NCBI RefSeq assembly: GCF_949987535.1
Contig: NC_080067.1
Coordinates: 51,210,910 to 51,274,909 of the forward strand
Reading direction: 5' to 3'
DNA: 64,000 bases
DNA from: Balaenoptera acutorostrata
Taxonomy: Eukaryota > Chordata > Mammalia > Artiodactyla > Balaenopteridae
Shown: positions 25,701 through 39,460 of the stretch, piece by piece
Numbering within the stretch: the first letter of the stretch is position 1
How the letters are laid out: each line of letters begins with the position of its first letter
Program-made: the position numbers and the translations under genes
The notes under the pieces: model-generated
What the model was told of the DNA's origin: nothing
The model's database searches: none
The model's input: only the letters and a program-made list of their open reading frames with translations

Positions 25701-26959
25701 GCTAAATATTTCTATGATTTTTTTCAGAAGTTCTCGAGTATGCAGTTGACTTTTATTTGGTGATTATGTTATTTTAATGAACATTGCTTATAATGCTTTG
25801 CTGGAATGTGTGTATTTTATACTATAACAAAAGACTAGATTTAATCTTAGCATACTTTGGTGCTTTTAAAATTCACGTACCTGCTTTCTTTTTTCCATCT
25901 ATGAGTTAGCACTGTTCTAGTTTCTGTGATAATAATGTCTGCTTATTTCTAACTGGCCTTTTTTCAAATCTGCCTCTACAATGTTCTATACTTGGAAATC
26001 AAATAAAACTCATGACTGATATTGTTAATACATCTAGTTAGAATCTCTCCATAAGGTGTTGAAAGCAATGTCTATGACCATAATGAGTACACATTTTTAG
26101 TGAATAGGAAGGCATTCTATTAGCCTTCTCTGAAGTTAAAAATAACTTTCTTTTTTGGGGCTCTTGCCTCTATTGTGAGGTTACTGCTATCAAATCTCAA
26201 GACAAATGAGGTGTTTGTATACGCGTTAGTCATTGTTACTCTGCAAGTCAACTGAGCAGAAGCAGAATCTATCGTAGACAGGAATCTTTACACAAAAGTT
26301 AAAAACCTCTTAATGAAGTTACTAATGGCATTGTAAAACAAGTCTGATGAATTTTCAGGGAACAAATCTGTCATTTGAAGTTCTAGAGTCCTAAAAGGAT
26401 GATGCTCCGGGAAAATAAAATCATAAGGGCTGATGAACTGAACCAACAAATATATAAAATGCAAATAGATGATAAAGAAAACCTGCTTAAACTCAGAGTT
26501 GGATGCCATGTTACTCAGTTTTGGTCAATAAGATGAAAACAGAAGTCTAATAAGCATTCTGGGAAATGTTCTGCTCTACTGATAAAAGAAATAGACTTAA
26601 CTATCATTGCCCTTTCTCCTTCATCCTACCTTGAGCATCGATTTAACGTCTGAAGCTAGACAATCATTTTGCTATGGGGAAGGAAAAAATTAGTTGAGGG
26701 GAATCAGGAAGATACTGTAACTGACATCATTAAGGCATTGAACCAAGTTCAATAACTGTGTGCCCCTGATTTACTGCAGACAGTATTCCTGATGAAAGCA
26801 TCGGTTAGAATTTGTTATAAACAGAGATAAAATGGACCAACCTAGGAAATAAATGTAAAAGTGGTTTGGTAAATTACTTTTGTTTTGATTCTTTGTTGAA
26901 ACCAATGGCATTAAGCCTCTACAGCGTGACATAAATTCGGTACTCTGTGATTTAGAGAA
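22721..26959. other. AT-rich DNA, no gene recognised
   Basis: A long stretch with only chance-size frames (23186-23440, 24815-25087, 26288-26509) and a short GGAA run near 23555. No family recognised by eye. Heavily decayed repeats may be present. Confidence 0.45.
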
Positions 26960-27200
26960 GACAGTAGTGGTGAAAGCATGTTCAGTAATCTGACAAGATA
27001 TGTTTAAATAACAACTATGTCACTTTCTACCTGTGTGGCCTTGGGTAATTTAGATAGCCTCAGGGGCCTCAGGTTTCTCTGTGGTTACTAGTTGTACCTA
27101 CCTCGTAATGTGTGGAGCAGATTAAATGTTCTAATGCATATAAAACGTACATCAGAATGCCCGGCACAGATTCAGTGCTCAATATTTTTGATTTGTGTAT
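26960..27200 (+). mobile_element. MIR SINE
   Basis: MIR core text 'tttctacctgtgtggccttg', 'cctacctcgtaatgtgtgga' and 'gcccggcacagattcagtgc', ending in the L2-like 'gctcaatatttttgat'. Confidence 0.85.
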
Positions 27201-27309
27201 ATTGTTAGTTAGATATATCCATTATTTTATAGACTATATAATATTGAATAAATTAACAAGAAAGAGAATGCCTTCAAATTAAAAAATACTGCCTTTTAAA
27301 ATCAAAATT

Positions 27310-27790
27310 TACTTGATTTATTAGGCACTTATTGTCTTATGAAGTATCTGGAATCCCACCAGTTGCTGGAAACACAGAGATAATTAGAACATAATTCTCT
27401 CAGGAGATCTGGAATATCAGGGAAGATAAAGATGAAAACAAAGCATAGTAAATGCTAAAAATATAGTTATGGACAGGTCTGGAAGGAGTAAAGAGAGAAG
27501 TATACTTAACTTTCCTACATATACTAGGGCAGGGCCATCAGACATTTGCACCGACTATTAAAGGAAACTTAAGATAGTGGAACAAGAGAGAAAATTACAT
27601 TCAAGGCAGAGGATGAACACTTATAAAGGCTAGGAGACGCACAACATCGTGGCATGTTTTGGAAAATAGAACCGTTTATGCCTGGCTGTGACAGAGGCTT
27701 ATGTGGAGAAGTGGCAAGAATAAAGTGGAACATATTCCTAGAGTTAGATTAGGAAAGTCCTTTTATAGCTCTCAAAGCTTGGATTTCAAA
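27310..27790 (-). mobile_element. L2 LINE 3' fragment
   Basis: The plus strand carries the reverse complement of the L2 3' end: 'attaggcacttattgtctta', 'ggaaacacagagataattag', then 'attcaaggcagaggatgaac' and 'tgtggagaagtggcaagaat'. Confidence 0.6.
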
Positions 27791-28622
27791 TCAGTATAAA
27801 GAGTGGTTTTCAAATTATGTTCCATAGAATCCAATTATTCCACAGAAGCCTCTCAGGATCTCTAACTTATGTGAGAAAAAGGATGAACAGGTGCAGTTTT
27901 AGGATTCACTCCTCAATTTAACCAATTTCCACATTTTTTTTGGTACAAATGTACACACATAACTAGGTATTTGTGCACGATTGCTTTTGAAAAAGGGAGA
28001 ATGCTGCTGAAAAAATAAAGACCCGATCATCAAGTAACATAGGTATATTTTCATACTTCCTATGCAAAAGTTTATTCTGGCAAGAATGTGAGGGATGTTC
28101 ATGTGAAGGACATTAATAACCAGTGTGAGAAATTAGATAATACGGACTCGAATTAAAATTCTGAAAGTGGGAATAGACAGGAGTTGGCATTTGTGATTGA
28201 TTTAGGAGATAGAATCAACATTTTTGGAGACTTAATACAAGGATCTTCAAAATCTTTTCTCTCGTGCCTTCTAAAACTAATTGTGGAAATTTGTATCTGT
28301 CCTCAGACATTATTATATTGATTTCTATTTTTTGTTTGAAGTTTAAATAGTTGCAAATAATAGAATATCTGCATATTTTTAAAAACTGACATTTTAAAAG
28401 AAACTTTTCTTTACCATAAAATGTATCCAGCAGAATCTAAATTCCATAGCAAATTGATTCAAACAATTATTTACTTGAAATAAAATAAAAGATTTTCTTT
28501 AACAATTGTAAATTTTATCTCACTACTTTTACTCCTTGAATCTACCCTAATAAAAATATCGAAAGTTTTATTGGTCACTAAATACTATTTTTCTTCAACT
28601 TTAAAATTTACATTAAAACTTT
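27791..28622. other. Unique-looking DNA
   Basis: No gene recognised. AT-rich. Confidence 0.5.
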
Positions 28623-28640
28623 AAAATTCTCTTCATTTTT

Positions 28641-29183
28641 AGTTAATTACTATATGACCCAGCAATCCCACTACTGGGCATATACCCAGAGAAAACCATA
28701 ATTCAAAAAGACACATACACCCCCCAGTGTTCATTGCAGCACTATTTACAATAGCCAGGTCATGGAAGCAACCTAAATGTCCATCGACAGAGGAATGGAT
28801 AAAGAAGATGTGGTACATATATACAATGGAATATTAGCCATAAAAAGGAACGAAACTGGGTCATTTGTAGAGACGTGGATGGATCTAGAGACTGTCACAC
28901 AGAGTGAAGTAAGTCAGAAGGAGTAAAACAAATATTGTATATTAACTCATATATGTGGAACCTAGAAAAATGGTACAGATGAACCGGTTTGCAGGGCAGA
29001 AATAGAGACACAGATATAGAGAACAAATGTATGGACCCCAAGGGGGGAAAGTGGCCAGGGGGTGGTGGTGGTGGGATGAATTGGGAGATTGGGATTGACA
29101 TATATACACTAATATGTATAACTAATAACAACATGCAGTATAAAAAATAAAATAAAATTCAAAAAAATAAAATAAAATAAAAT
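28641..29183 (+). mobile_element. Young L1 3' end with 18-bp target-site duplication
   Basis: Starts within the last ORF2 codons ('ctatatgacccagcaatccc'), continues through a 3'UTR of the same type as L1-A (including the GGT-rich tract near 29062) and ends in an A-rich tail with (AATAAA)n repeats. An 18-bp duplication 'aaaattctcttcattttt' occurs at 28623-28640 and 29184-29201. It is a 5'-truncated, recent insertion. The minus-strand frame 28895-29134 is a shadow. Confidence 0.95.
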
Positions 29184-29201
29184 AAAATTCTCTTCATTTT
29201 T

Positions 29202-31514
29202 GGTGGCCATAAAATTCTAAGTGTTACATTTTACAGGATGAAGTAACATTTTGTCAAAAATAAATGAAGGATACAAAGTTGCAGTTATGTGAGATGAATA
29301 AGTCTAGGGATCTAAATTACAGCATGAAGACTATACTTATGTCTCAATAATACTGTACTGAATACTGGAAATTTTGCTAAAAGTGTATATTTCAGTTCCT
29401 GTAATCACACAAAATTTTTGGTAACTATATGAGGAGATATGCTAACTCGTTTGACTAATAATTGTGTCACTATGTATATGTATGCCAAATCATCATGTTG
29501 TGCACTTTATAATTTTATTTTAAAATAAAATAAAGGAAAAAATAAACGAAAATATGTTTCAATGAGTTTAAGTAAAAATTTACATTTAAATATTCACACT
29601 AGTAAAAAATAGCGTTTCAATGTATACCTAAGAAGTCAATTTGCTCCTAAACTTGTTCTAACTGTATATTATTTTATTACTAAGAAATTATGATTCTGAT
29701 AGTATAGAAAACCATGCATTTTTGTAGATCAAAAAGTGTTAACTAACATTGCACCATTTCTTTAACTTCTAGACCATTTGGTTATAGAGTAGATTTTTTT
29801 TTCATTAAAATGAGAGAATACTCAATATATTTTAATTACCTAAAATTAATAAATCTTTGCAAAGTATCAGATGTGACAAAATATGAGCTGCATGATCCTT
29901 CTAAATAAAATATATATGATACGCCCTTCTCAATAAAAAAATAGTACTTAAATTTTTTTTGGTTTGAATACCTTTTTTTCATGTTTCCTTCTAAGGAGAA
30001 AAGTTGCTTCTACACAACTTTCAGGGAGAGGGATGGACTAATTCTTCATTTGCCGTAACTTTTCAAGTACAGATCGTCACAGGGGATAAGATGAAAGATG
30101 TAGCTTTGCTCAACACCCACAGCGAGTGGGCCAACAGAGGAAAAGAGAACTTTCAAAAGCCATTGCTGGCTGAAAGTCTCCAGTGGGTTGTCTCCTGGGA
30201 AATTCATTGCTTCAGGGTAGAAGAAAGAATAAGAAACCTGTCCATTTGATAGCTTTTCTTTCTACTGGGAGCAGGAAGCTGTTTAAACCTAAATAAAAAC
30301 CACAGATGAAGAGGTATGTAATTTATGTGAGACTAAAATTGTCATTAGCTATAGGAACTTTGTGTACTTTTTGAATGGCTCTGTATTATATTGCCATCCT
30401 CAAAAAAAAAGGTCATAGAAATTATGGCATGTAATTGAAGAATGTTATTTGGACAGAACAAATGGAATTCTTAATAGCTGGATACAGTCCTGAAAGGCTG
30501 ATGTCTTATTTCATAAATTTAAACTGAGCAAGGAAGAATTCCTACTGGTGAGATTGATTTAACAAGCATGAAAACATCCTGTGGTGAAAGATAGGTGCAT
30601 GTAACACAAAATGTAAAACTAGTGATACAGGAAAGAATGTTTTAATGAAGACTGACAACTGTGAACACATATTCAAAATACAAAAGGATCTGGTAGGATT
30701 TGATACATGGAGTTGAACTATAGGTCCAAATATCACAGATTAATAGTTAACAGCATTGCTTCAGAATGTGGATTCTCTGCTAACACTTTACACACTTGTT
30801 AACAAAAGTTCAATTCTTGCATTCGCTTCTGAAATCATTCCAAACTGAAATGACTTATTAATTATTTTAAAGGTATTTTTAGCAAAATTAAATACATTTT
30901 CATATATTTTATTTTTAATATTTTATGGTGTAGTTATCAATGTTATATCTGTGTCTCTCACAAAAATATGTTCTATGGAACATATTTGAAAGAATAAAAA
31001 TTAATCATATTTTCTCTTTCTAATTAGTTCATGGTTTTGCACATACACATGTGCATTTGTGTGTCTCTGTGTATGTGCACACAAAATACAAATGATGTAC
31101 ACATTCTACTTTTGTGGGGTTTATTCTACTTCTAAGATGGCCAAAGGTGCAATGCAATGTGATATTTGGATTATGGCAACTGTTAGTAGTCTAAATAGTT
31201 TCACTTAAACTGCATTGGAACTAATGTGATATTCCATCATAAAATATTTCCGGCTAAATTCCATTGCAATGTGAACCCAGGGATTGTCTGGGATATTTCT
31301 ACTTTCATACTGGAGTGATTCTTCTCCCTCTCCTTCTCCTTCTTATTCTTATTGAAAAATATTCTTGAGGTATGAGAAAGATGATTTAAAATTAATCTTA
31401 CCAGGTTAAGGGGTATATAAATATGATCGATGATGTAATCTAAAAGTGGAATTTTGCAAGCAATACTTTGGTTAGTGTGATCTTTCCAAGAATCCATTTG
31501 GATTGCAAAAACTG
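29202..31514. other. Unique-looking DNA
   Basis: A frame at 30004-30249 has no domain and no splice or start context that I trust. A short (TG/CA)-rich segment lies near 31040-31085. Confidence 0.45.
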
Positions 31515-31710
31515 GTAAATGCATGGAGTGTCAGTTTTGGAATCAAATTGCCTAGGTTACACTTTAGCACCTCCAATACTTTTGTATACCCTTAGCAAGA
31601 CACAATCTTTCTTAGCCTCTTTTCTTCATCTGTGAATAGGAAATAATAGCCACATTTACTAACGTTAGTATATAAGTTAATCATTATGTGATTACTTTGA
31701 ATAATATAGG
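31515..31710 (+). mobile_element. MIR SINE
   Basis: 'tttggaatcaaattgcctag', then 'tcttcatctgtgaatagg', then 'aaataatagccacatttact': a decayed MIR with the expected order. Confidence 0.75.
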
Positions 31711-33344
31711 AGATTCCCTTAGTGTACTGACTGTCGTATGTTTGATAAATGGCATCATATATAAGAAATAAAAAAGTATAGCAATATAAGAACAAATGGT
31801 ATTAAGATTAACATGCATATAATCTATAGGCTGTCAGAGAAGAACAAACTGAGTTATCCACAGTACAAATGTATGATTGGTTAAGCTATACTTTATTCAT
31901 TTAACAAATATATTGAATGCTTATTTTATAATGGTATTATGCCAAAACTAGCTCTCTAAGGAACTTCCATCTCTTAGGAAAACAGATGTTAAGCAAACCC
32001 CCAAAATAAATACATACTTATGAGAGGAAAAAAACTAAAACTAAATCAATGTATAGAAAGAATCCCTTTGTGAATGGATATCTCAAGATTCTTGGATGGA
32101 GCTTATATAGCCATAAGACTAGTAACTGCATTTATCATCTGTAGTTTTCTTATTTGTTTTCATGGCCAATAATTGTTCTTATAAGTTCCTTGTAAATGGG
32201 ACTTTCAATAGTTACATAACAATGGATTTTGAAGGGTAAGTAGTTACAAACGTGAAGGGAATTACGATTAAAGATGTAAGAAATTTCTCATACCATTCAC
32301 TAGCTTACAAAGTATGCTAAAGGGGAAGTTATTCATCGATACTGTAAGATTAATGTAAATAAAATAAAAATATAAAATGAGATCACAAACAAATTCTCTC
32401 TCTCAGAGGAGGATAAAGAAAAGAACAGGAGGAAGTAAATCAATTTTAAAAAAGAACTACTGAAATTGAAACATAAAAACATTAGACACTAAGCAACAAC
32501 TTTGGTTCCATGTGTAAAAAGTAAAAGTTATTAGAGTAGTATATAAAACTTTGTAGGAAACATCTTTCCCTAGTTATTCTCAGTAATACTTTGTACAAAT
32601 TAATGCAGATCTCTTCCCATATTATTGAAAATTTGAACTAGTGTCTGTCCAAGATGAATAAATGGTATTTTTCAGAGTACCTTTGCTTCAAATCTATCTA
32701 ACAGAGAACATTTGAGTCTAAATATTGGGCAGATATATTCTGAAACTAATCACTGGACTTTCATTTCAAGAGTCATAATAAATGACTGCTGGACTGCTTC
32801 TCTAAACTATGTTTCTCTTAACACTTTAGCAGGTAGTAATGGAAACATTGGGAAGACCTGTGCCTGGCAGACCACTGTATGTTGCCATAGGGTATCCAAA
32901 GTTGGTAGTGGCATTTGACTATACGCCATGTAACTTTCTAAGTATGCAAAATGGAAAATATATTCCTAGAGACTGTTAACAGCCTAGGTCTAGGACTGCT
33001 AAACTCCTCTTAGATTCCTTCACCTTAAAGGGAGATTATTGGAACTCCAGAGTTCCCACAGTTCCTATATTCTGATTTGTCAAGTATTTTTCTTATATAT
33101 TCCTTTATTGGTGAATGAGTCATCCCAGTAACATCTATAGCAGGCTAAGCTGGCAAATGGATTAAGCATTTTATTACTTCTGTGTGATTGAAAAGTTTAT
33201 TATTCAGAAACAGCAAGCACAGAGATATCTTTTTTTTTCAAAGCACTTTCATTTATTCTATAAACATATACATATATCCTCTGGATGGATGTTTAATTCT
33301 GTTGACAAATTCCATTTTTCAAGACATCTTTTCTATTTCATTAT
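31711..33344. other. AT-rich DNA, no gene recognised
   Basis: No supported feature. The 68-codon frame at 32712-32918 lacks any recognisable motif. Confidence 0.5.
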
Positions 33345-33580
33345 ACTCTAACCATCTAAATAAGTGACTTTCAAATAAGGTAGATTTTGCCTCTCAGAGG
33401 ACACTTGGTGACATCTGGAGATATTTTTGCTTTCTCAAATGAGTAAGGAGGGAACGCTACTAGCATCTAGTGGGTAGAGGTCAGGAATGCTGCTAAACAT
33501 CCTACAATGACCAGAGCAACCACAACAAAGAACTATCTGGCCCTAAATGTCAACAGTGCTAAGGTTGAGCAACTGATCTA
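33345..33580 (+). mobile_element. MER20 (hAT-Charlie) DNA transposon relic
   Basis: 'gacacttggtgacatctgga', 'ctagcatctagtgggtagag', 'gctgctaaacatcctacaat' and 'ctatctggccctaaatgtca' follow MER20 over nearly its whole length of about 220 bp. A second copy lies at 63.5 kb. Confidence 0.88.
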
Positions 33581-36500
33581 GAACACAGGAGACATGGCAA
33601 TAAGAGTAGAAGCTGAAGTTGGAAAAAATGGAATAAGTAAAGCTTGTGAAATGTTTTGTGTGACAGGGTCTGTTTGCCTAATGAATAGTCATTCTCATTT
33701 CTTCTTTGCTAACTGAACCCAATGTTCAGGAGCTAGCAAGTTGCCTAGCCCAGGGAATGAATTATAATCAGTCTAAACTAAATATGGTAGCCCCTTCCTC
33801 TTTGCTAGTTATTGGCCTAAAAGAGGAGGTGAAACTTTTCTGACCAAGTATGTCTACTGTAGACTTCTCAGAATGCTGAAATCTTCACTCTATTAAAGGA
33901 AAGAAATCTACAAAGTGAAAATCCTTTTTTGTTCTCTTTTCTTCCATTCTGGCCTCGGGTTCTCTTATGAGAGGCCATGACATCTAAAGCTATATTAGCT
34001 ATCTTATAACCACGAGGGGGAACCCTATGATTCAAACCTAACACTCAGAAGACTTCAAGATCCAATATCCTTAACGTTCCACCTGTGGAACAATACCGGG
34101 GACCACTTATTTACAGAATATGACTAAGTAAAAACATGTAAGATGGTCATATTCAGTGATAGCTGGATGGTTGATATCAAATAACACTTCTGCTGATAAT
34201 AAAAATGATATATGTAAAAAATACAGAAACAGCTCTTTGAATGTATCAGAGGAAAAACAAGGCAGCCGAGACTTGAGAATCCAAGCTCTCAGACAGAAAG
34301 TAAGTCCAGTGATGTGGACCTTCTCTTCACTGCTACTTTTCCTCTACAAAACATTTACTGATAAACACATACAGGACTACAAAATATTTTGAGTCAGAGT
34401 TTTACAGAAAATGAAATTTCAGAGAAAGGAATAAAATATTCTGCACATGATTCTACCTCAAGGCATTTAGGAATTTCTAATCTCCATGTGGACCATGATA
34501 AGAGGCTGAAAAACTGAACAGAAAATAGGTATTAAGGGGTTACAAAGCAAAGTTGAGATTTTTTTTTGCCATTTCTCATTTCTGAGAACTCAACAACTGG
34601 AGCTAAGGGTCTGCCAAGAAAAAGCAAACCAGTTAAAAACTCCTGGCTTTCAGTTGAGAACTCAAAAAGCCTAAGTCCCAGGAGTAAGGGCAAAGTGGAG
34701 ATGTACCAGCCATCAAAAGAAAAAAAAAAAATCCAGAAATGCAGCCTGAAAGTATTTCAGTTTCTCACTGGATCAATCTCATCTATCCATATTCCCTGCC
34801 TGCAAGAAGAAAAATAATCCTATCTGAAAGAATATAATATCACCTAGAGACTCTATTTTCAATCATAATATCTCACACTTGTTATATTGATATATCAGAT
34901 ATCTCATATTTGATATATTATATATATAATAAAATTACCAGATACATCACAACAAAAAATCCAAGAGAAAAAAACAAGAGACAGTAAATAAATCCATAAT
35001 TATTACATATATTTTTATATATTATAAAAGCATAAATAACTCCAGTATTAGCACTAGTAAAAGTGGGATTTAGTATAACTAAGACTAATGTGTATATAAA
35101 AGTAGAGGAAAGGATAAAGCAATTTACTAGAGAACTGTAATGTTTAAGAAATACATCAAAAGAAAATACTAGAACTGAAAAATACAGTAACTGAAAGAAT
35201 TTAATAGATACATTAAAGGCAATTCAGTTGGACACAGCAGAAAAGGGAATTCATATTTCTAAAAGATAAGTCAGTGTAAAATAATCCAAATTGAACTGCA
35301 TACAAGAAAAGATAGTGAATACAGGAGAAAACATAAAATACAATATGGATCATAGTAAAAGTAAAAATATACATCTAATTTGAATATCAGTATCAAAGTT
35401 AAGGGGAATGAGGCAGAAGTATATTTGAATAGATATTGCCTAAGAATTTCCCCAAGCTTCATATGATAACAAGCCACAAAGTCAAGAGTTGCTATAAACA
35501 CCAAAGAAGATAATACCTGTATATTAAAAATCCCTAGGAATATTATGGTCAAGCTGCTATTGAATATTAAAGGAAGGAGGCTTCTGAAGTGTGGGTAATA
35601 TTTTATATTTTGATGTGGCTAGTGCTTATACAGATATATTCATTTTGTAAAAGTGTAACAAGCAGCAGACCCAAGATTTGTGTATATTATTTATATACAC
35701 GTTAGTTTCCAATTCAGTCAATAAAGGCCCTTATATTTTCTTTAATTTATAGTCAAAACTTTTCAGCTTACAGATATTGAATAACATTTTAGTAGCACTG
35801 CCACCATGTGCAGATGAAATCTTAAAAATTAAATTGGCATGGAAGTAACACGCTATGTCTTTATTTTAGAAAAGTAATTAAATCTTTGGTATGTAGAATG
35901 GATTACATGGTGCAGTTCTGTTGGCAGAAAGATTGGTTTGAAACTGACCTCATTGTTTGCTCAATGGTATCCTTGTGAAATAGGCAATGCATTCCTCTGA
36001 GTTGGTATAATGCTGTGATTTATTCTGATAATGCCCTTCAACTAACGGCTACCAGCAACTCCTGCAGTTGAACACATTGGGTTTAGTACTGATAGCAGCA
36101 AGGGAGAGCATACACCATGGGGAACTACTGGGCATCTCAGAAAGAGGGTCATATCAAGACCTGTTCTAGGGTTTGTGACTTGGTTGGGTAGTTTTGGGGA
36201 GAGTCTATGTATGTGAGGGATTGCTCTGGGTTGGATGGTATCAGAAAGTGAGGCCAATTTTATGATTAGGTATCTCAATAAATCTTACCTATAGGGAGAG
36301 AATACTAGAGTAAGGATGAAGCCTTGATTGCTGAAGAAGTAGCAGTCACTCATTAGTAAGAGGAAGGGATGTTTGGCATTTTATGGGTTTCATAAAAGTG
36401 ATCCCATTTTTGTCTCAATTTATCATGGTCTCAGAGTGCTCTCATTTGATACAGGTGTTCTGTGATATTCTTTATGTCCAACAGGAGAACTATATGATTT

Positions 36501-36782
36501 AGCTGTAGACCTCATATCAATTGGAATAACACTGAGGCCTAGATATGAGGTCAGATCAGTTCCCTGACATCAGGGACTGTTTTGTTCTTTTTCAGCATCA
36601 AGGAGATACCATATAGGTTCTTGATCTTCCCAGAGTCACAGCAACTGATTCATTAGAGGCTAACAATAAGCTCATAGGACTAACAATACAAGGAATAGAG
36701 GAAGGGATTCAGGAAGAGGTCAGTTATGAAAGAAATACATATATCAATGTATAAAGTTATAAAAACTGACAGATTATATTAT
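33581..36782. other. AT-rich DNA, no gene recognised
   Basis: No supported gene. A strongly AT self-complementary tract lies at about 34879-34932. Frames at 34156-34392, 34566-34817, 35271-35552 and 36042-36278 show no domain. Confidence 0.45.
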
Positions 36783-36815
36783 ATATCTATCTATCTATCT
36801 ATATATATATAAATA
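36783..36815. repeat. (ATCT)n / AT microsatellite
   Basis: Five 'atct' units followed by a TATA run. Confidence 0.9.
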
Positions 36816-38054
36816 TATTTTTTAAATGCTGTCTGTATCCTCCATCTTCCATTCAAAGAAAATGACCAGTTTGGTTTCTCAAGAACAACTGAAAGAAAAT
36901 ATACTGATATACTGTATCCTTCCACAGAAAGCCAGAATAGAAAGACATGGTTGGAGAGGTGGGCACAGAAGCAATAGAGCAGGGAAAGGGAAGATATTCT
37001 CAAGATAGATTTGCTCATCTAGGGATACTCATTTGGGGAATCAGAGCTACCAACCTTATTGCAGTTTAGCAAACAACCCATAACCAATCAAATTTATAAG
37101 ATCACATGGATTTGGACAAACTGATCCAAGAACAGCCTATGTGGATGAAAGAGCAGAAGGACCTTCCTTAAGTGTTTAAACCTTTTAAATCTGAGGTCTT
37201 TACAAGAAGCAATAGAAGGCACATGATAACAGATTAAGATTTCCACCATGATAGCAGTGGTGGTCTAAAGTTACATTAAATATGATTTAGAAAAGTAAGG
37301 TTGTGTATATTTCAAAAAACAAATTATTATTTCTTTTACTTTAATGTGACAACAAAGTAAAATCTATAACCTATATAGTCTTCTTATTTCTTAGCACAGA
37401 AATACCAAAAAGTGTGCAAAAATTAAATGTTCTGTCCCTAAGCTATTCATGGGAAGCACTCTTAAGTATGATGCCACTGTTTTTTAGGATTGGTATGGCA
37501 CTAATACTCAGCTATTTCTATATCATGATTTGCCCCCTTATAGCCTTTGAATTTTACTTATGGAAAACGATTATTGACAAAACTTACAAAGTAGGTATTA
37601 AAATACTAGATCGTCAGGCATCTTAACTAAGCGTGGGGAGTAAAAGTGATTTTAAACCCAGGTCACTAATTGTGGCCTTGGTGACAAAGTGAGTGAAGCA
37701 GGTGCAGAAAATGCCAATGCCAGATTGAGAAAAGATTGATGTATTCAAAGTCCTCGTTTTTAAAGCCGCTAACTCGAAGGATCCTGCTGTTCACACGGAA
37801 AGGCTTTTAGCACTATTGTCACAGGGATGGGACTTGTTAGGAAAAGCTCGTGAATAAGAACAGTTATACAGATTATAGACGTTTGATGCTCTATATCTTT
37901 GTAAAATATATGCAAACTGGAAACAGAGTCAATGGAAACATTGAATATATTATTGATACTTTCAATATGTTTTACCTTAGGTTAATAAGGTTTAATCGTA
38001 ATGAAGAAGCATTGATTCTGAAAGAGAACAACATAGAAGACTGATATAACAAGA
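36816..38054. other. Unique-looking DNA
   Basis: No gene recognised. The 70-codon frame at 37414-37626 is hydrophobic but unsupported. Confidence 0.45.
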
Positions 38055-38482
38055 TGTACTAGGTTGAATAGTGTCCCTTAAAAAGATAAGTCCATCTGGA
38101 ACCTCAGAGTATTACTTTATTTGGAATGAGGTCTTTGCTGTTGTTATTAGGTAAGAATCTCAAAATGAGATGGTACTGGATTAGGGTAGATCCTAAATCC
38201 AATAACGTGTTCTTATAAGAGACACAAATGAAGAGACACAGAGGAGAAAGCCACGTGAAGACAGGCAGGGATTATAGTTATGCTACAACAAGCCAAGAAA
38301 TGCCACAACCCCCAGAACTAGAAGAGGCACAGGAGTCTTCCCAGAGCCTCCAGAGGGACTGCAAACCTGCTGACAACTTGATGTCAGAATTCCAGCCTCC
38401 AGAATTTATTAGAGAATAAATTTCTGGTGTTTAAGCCACAAGGTCTGTGGTAATTTGTTGCAGCAGCCCTAGGAAACTAAAA
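38055..38482 (+). mobile_element. MLT1 LTR (ERVL-MaLR), solo
   Basis: Sense-orientation MLT1: 'taggttgaatagtgtccctt', 'tggaacctcagagtattact', 'gagaaagccacgtgaagaca', 'ttccagcctccagaatttat', 'aaatttctggtgtttaagcc' and 'agcagccctaggaaactaaa'. This is the opposite orientation of the copy at 16.4 kb. The frame 38228-38419 lies inside the LTR and is not a gene. Confidence 0.9.
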
Positions 38483-38999
38483 CACAATATAAAAGTATCA
38501 AATATCCCATAGTGTTACAGTTAATAAGCAATGGCAAATAAATTATATCACATGCCTTTAATCCCAGAATATAGCGTACTCAAAAGAACAGAACAGAAAT
38601 TACTGAAACTTGAAAATGCATAGTTCAAAAAAACGTTTTAGAATATTTTGTGTTGGTTCTATTCAGAGTGGCCTCTAATGGCTTTATTGTAAATAGAAAT
38701 GTATTATTTATTCCATGCCCTAGGTAAGAGTCTCTTCTAAGGAATGACAGGGCTTTCATTTTGTTTTTGTTTGTTTGCTATCTTGTTCTTTCTTTTTTAT
38801 TTTTTAAATATCTGGCACTCATCAAAGCATTCAGATGAAAACTGTGTATTTTATATAGGGCTATCCATATATCAATGCGATCCTTCATCAATCTCTCTCT
38901 CTTTCTCTAAAGCAATGACTTCCTTTTTTCTTCATGAAACAACCAGCTCTTAGGCTCCTTTCTAGATCATATCAATATAAACATTTCTGTCATGGATGA
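38483..38999. other. Unique-looking DNA
   Basis: No gene recognised. Confidence 0.5.
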
Positions 39000-39460
39000 T
39001 CTAGCCCTGTGGTACCTTTCTCCCCATAATACCTACTGTATTCTCCCTTGCTCATTCTCTCCCAGGCACAATTGGTGCCCTTGATGTTCCTGGAGCAGAC
39101 AAGACATACTGCCTCTTCTGTGCCTCCTTCCTTCCTGGAAGGCTCTCCAGGCAGTCTCCTTGCCCTTCACTCCATCTCGTTTGGACTTTTGATTAAATAT
39201 TGCCTATTTTAAATTCCAAACCCCTTCTCCTCTGTACCTCCTTTTTTGTGCTTTATCTCCATATTACTTATTGTTTTTTGATAACATTACACATAATTCA
39301 CTTATATGGTGATTGTTGTATGCATCTTCTCCCAGTGAAGTGTAACCTGCATGAGCATTGGAAATTTGTTTTGTTAAATACTGTATTTACGCTGCTTAGA
39401 GCAATACTCAGCTCATAGTAGGCCATCTAAAATATTAACTGAAAGAATGAATAAAATTGT
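39000..39460 (+). mobile_element. L2 LINE 3' fragment
   Basis: L2 3' text including 'tgaagtgtaacctgcatgag' and the terminal 'cagctcatagtaggccatct ... gaaagaatgaataaa'. Confidence 0.7.

Noticed and set aside
30004..30249. Possible small host protein of 81 residues
   Set aside because: No domain, weak start context and no supporting exons nearby. This length is expected by chance.
37414..37626. Hydrophobic 70-residue frame that could be a membrane peptide
   Set aside because: No conservation evidence, and AT-rich DNA often yields hydrophobic frames.
38228..38419. 63-codon frame rich in Gln/Glu/Pro
   Set aside because: It is inside the MLT1 LTR.
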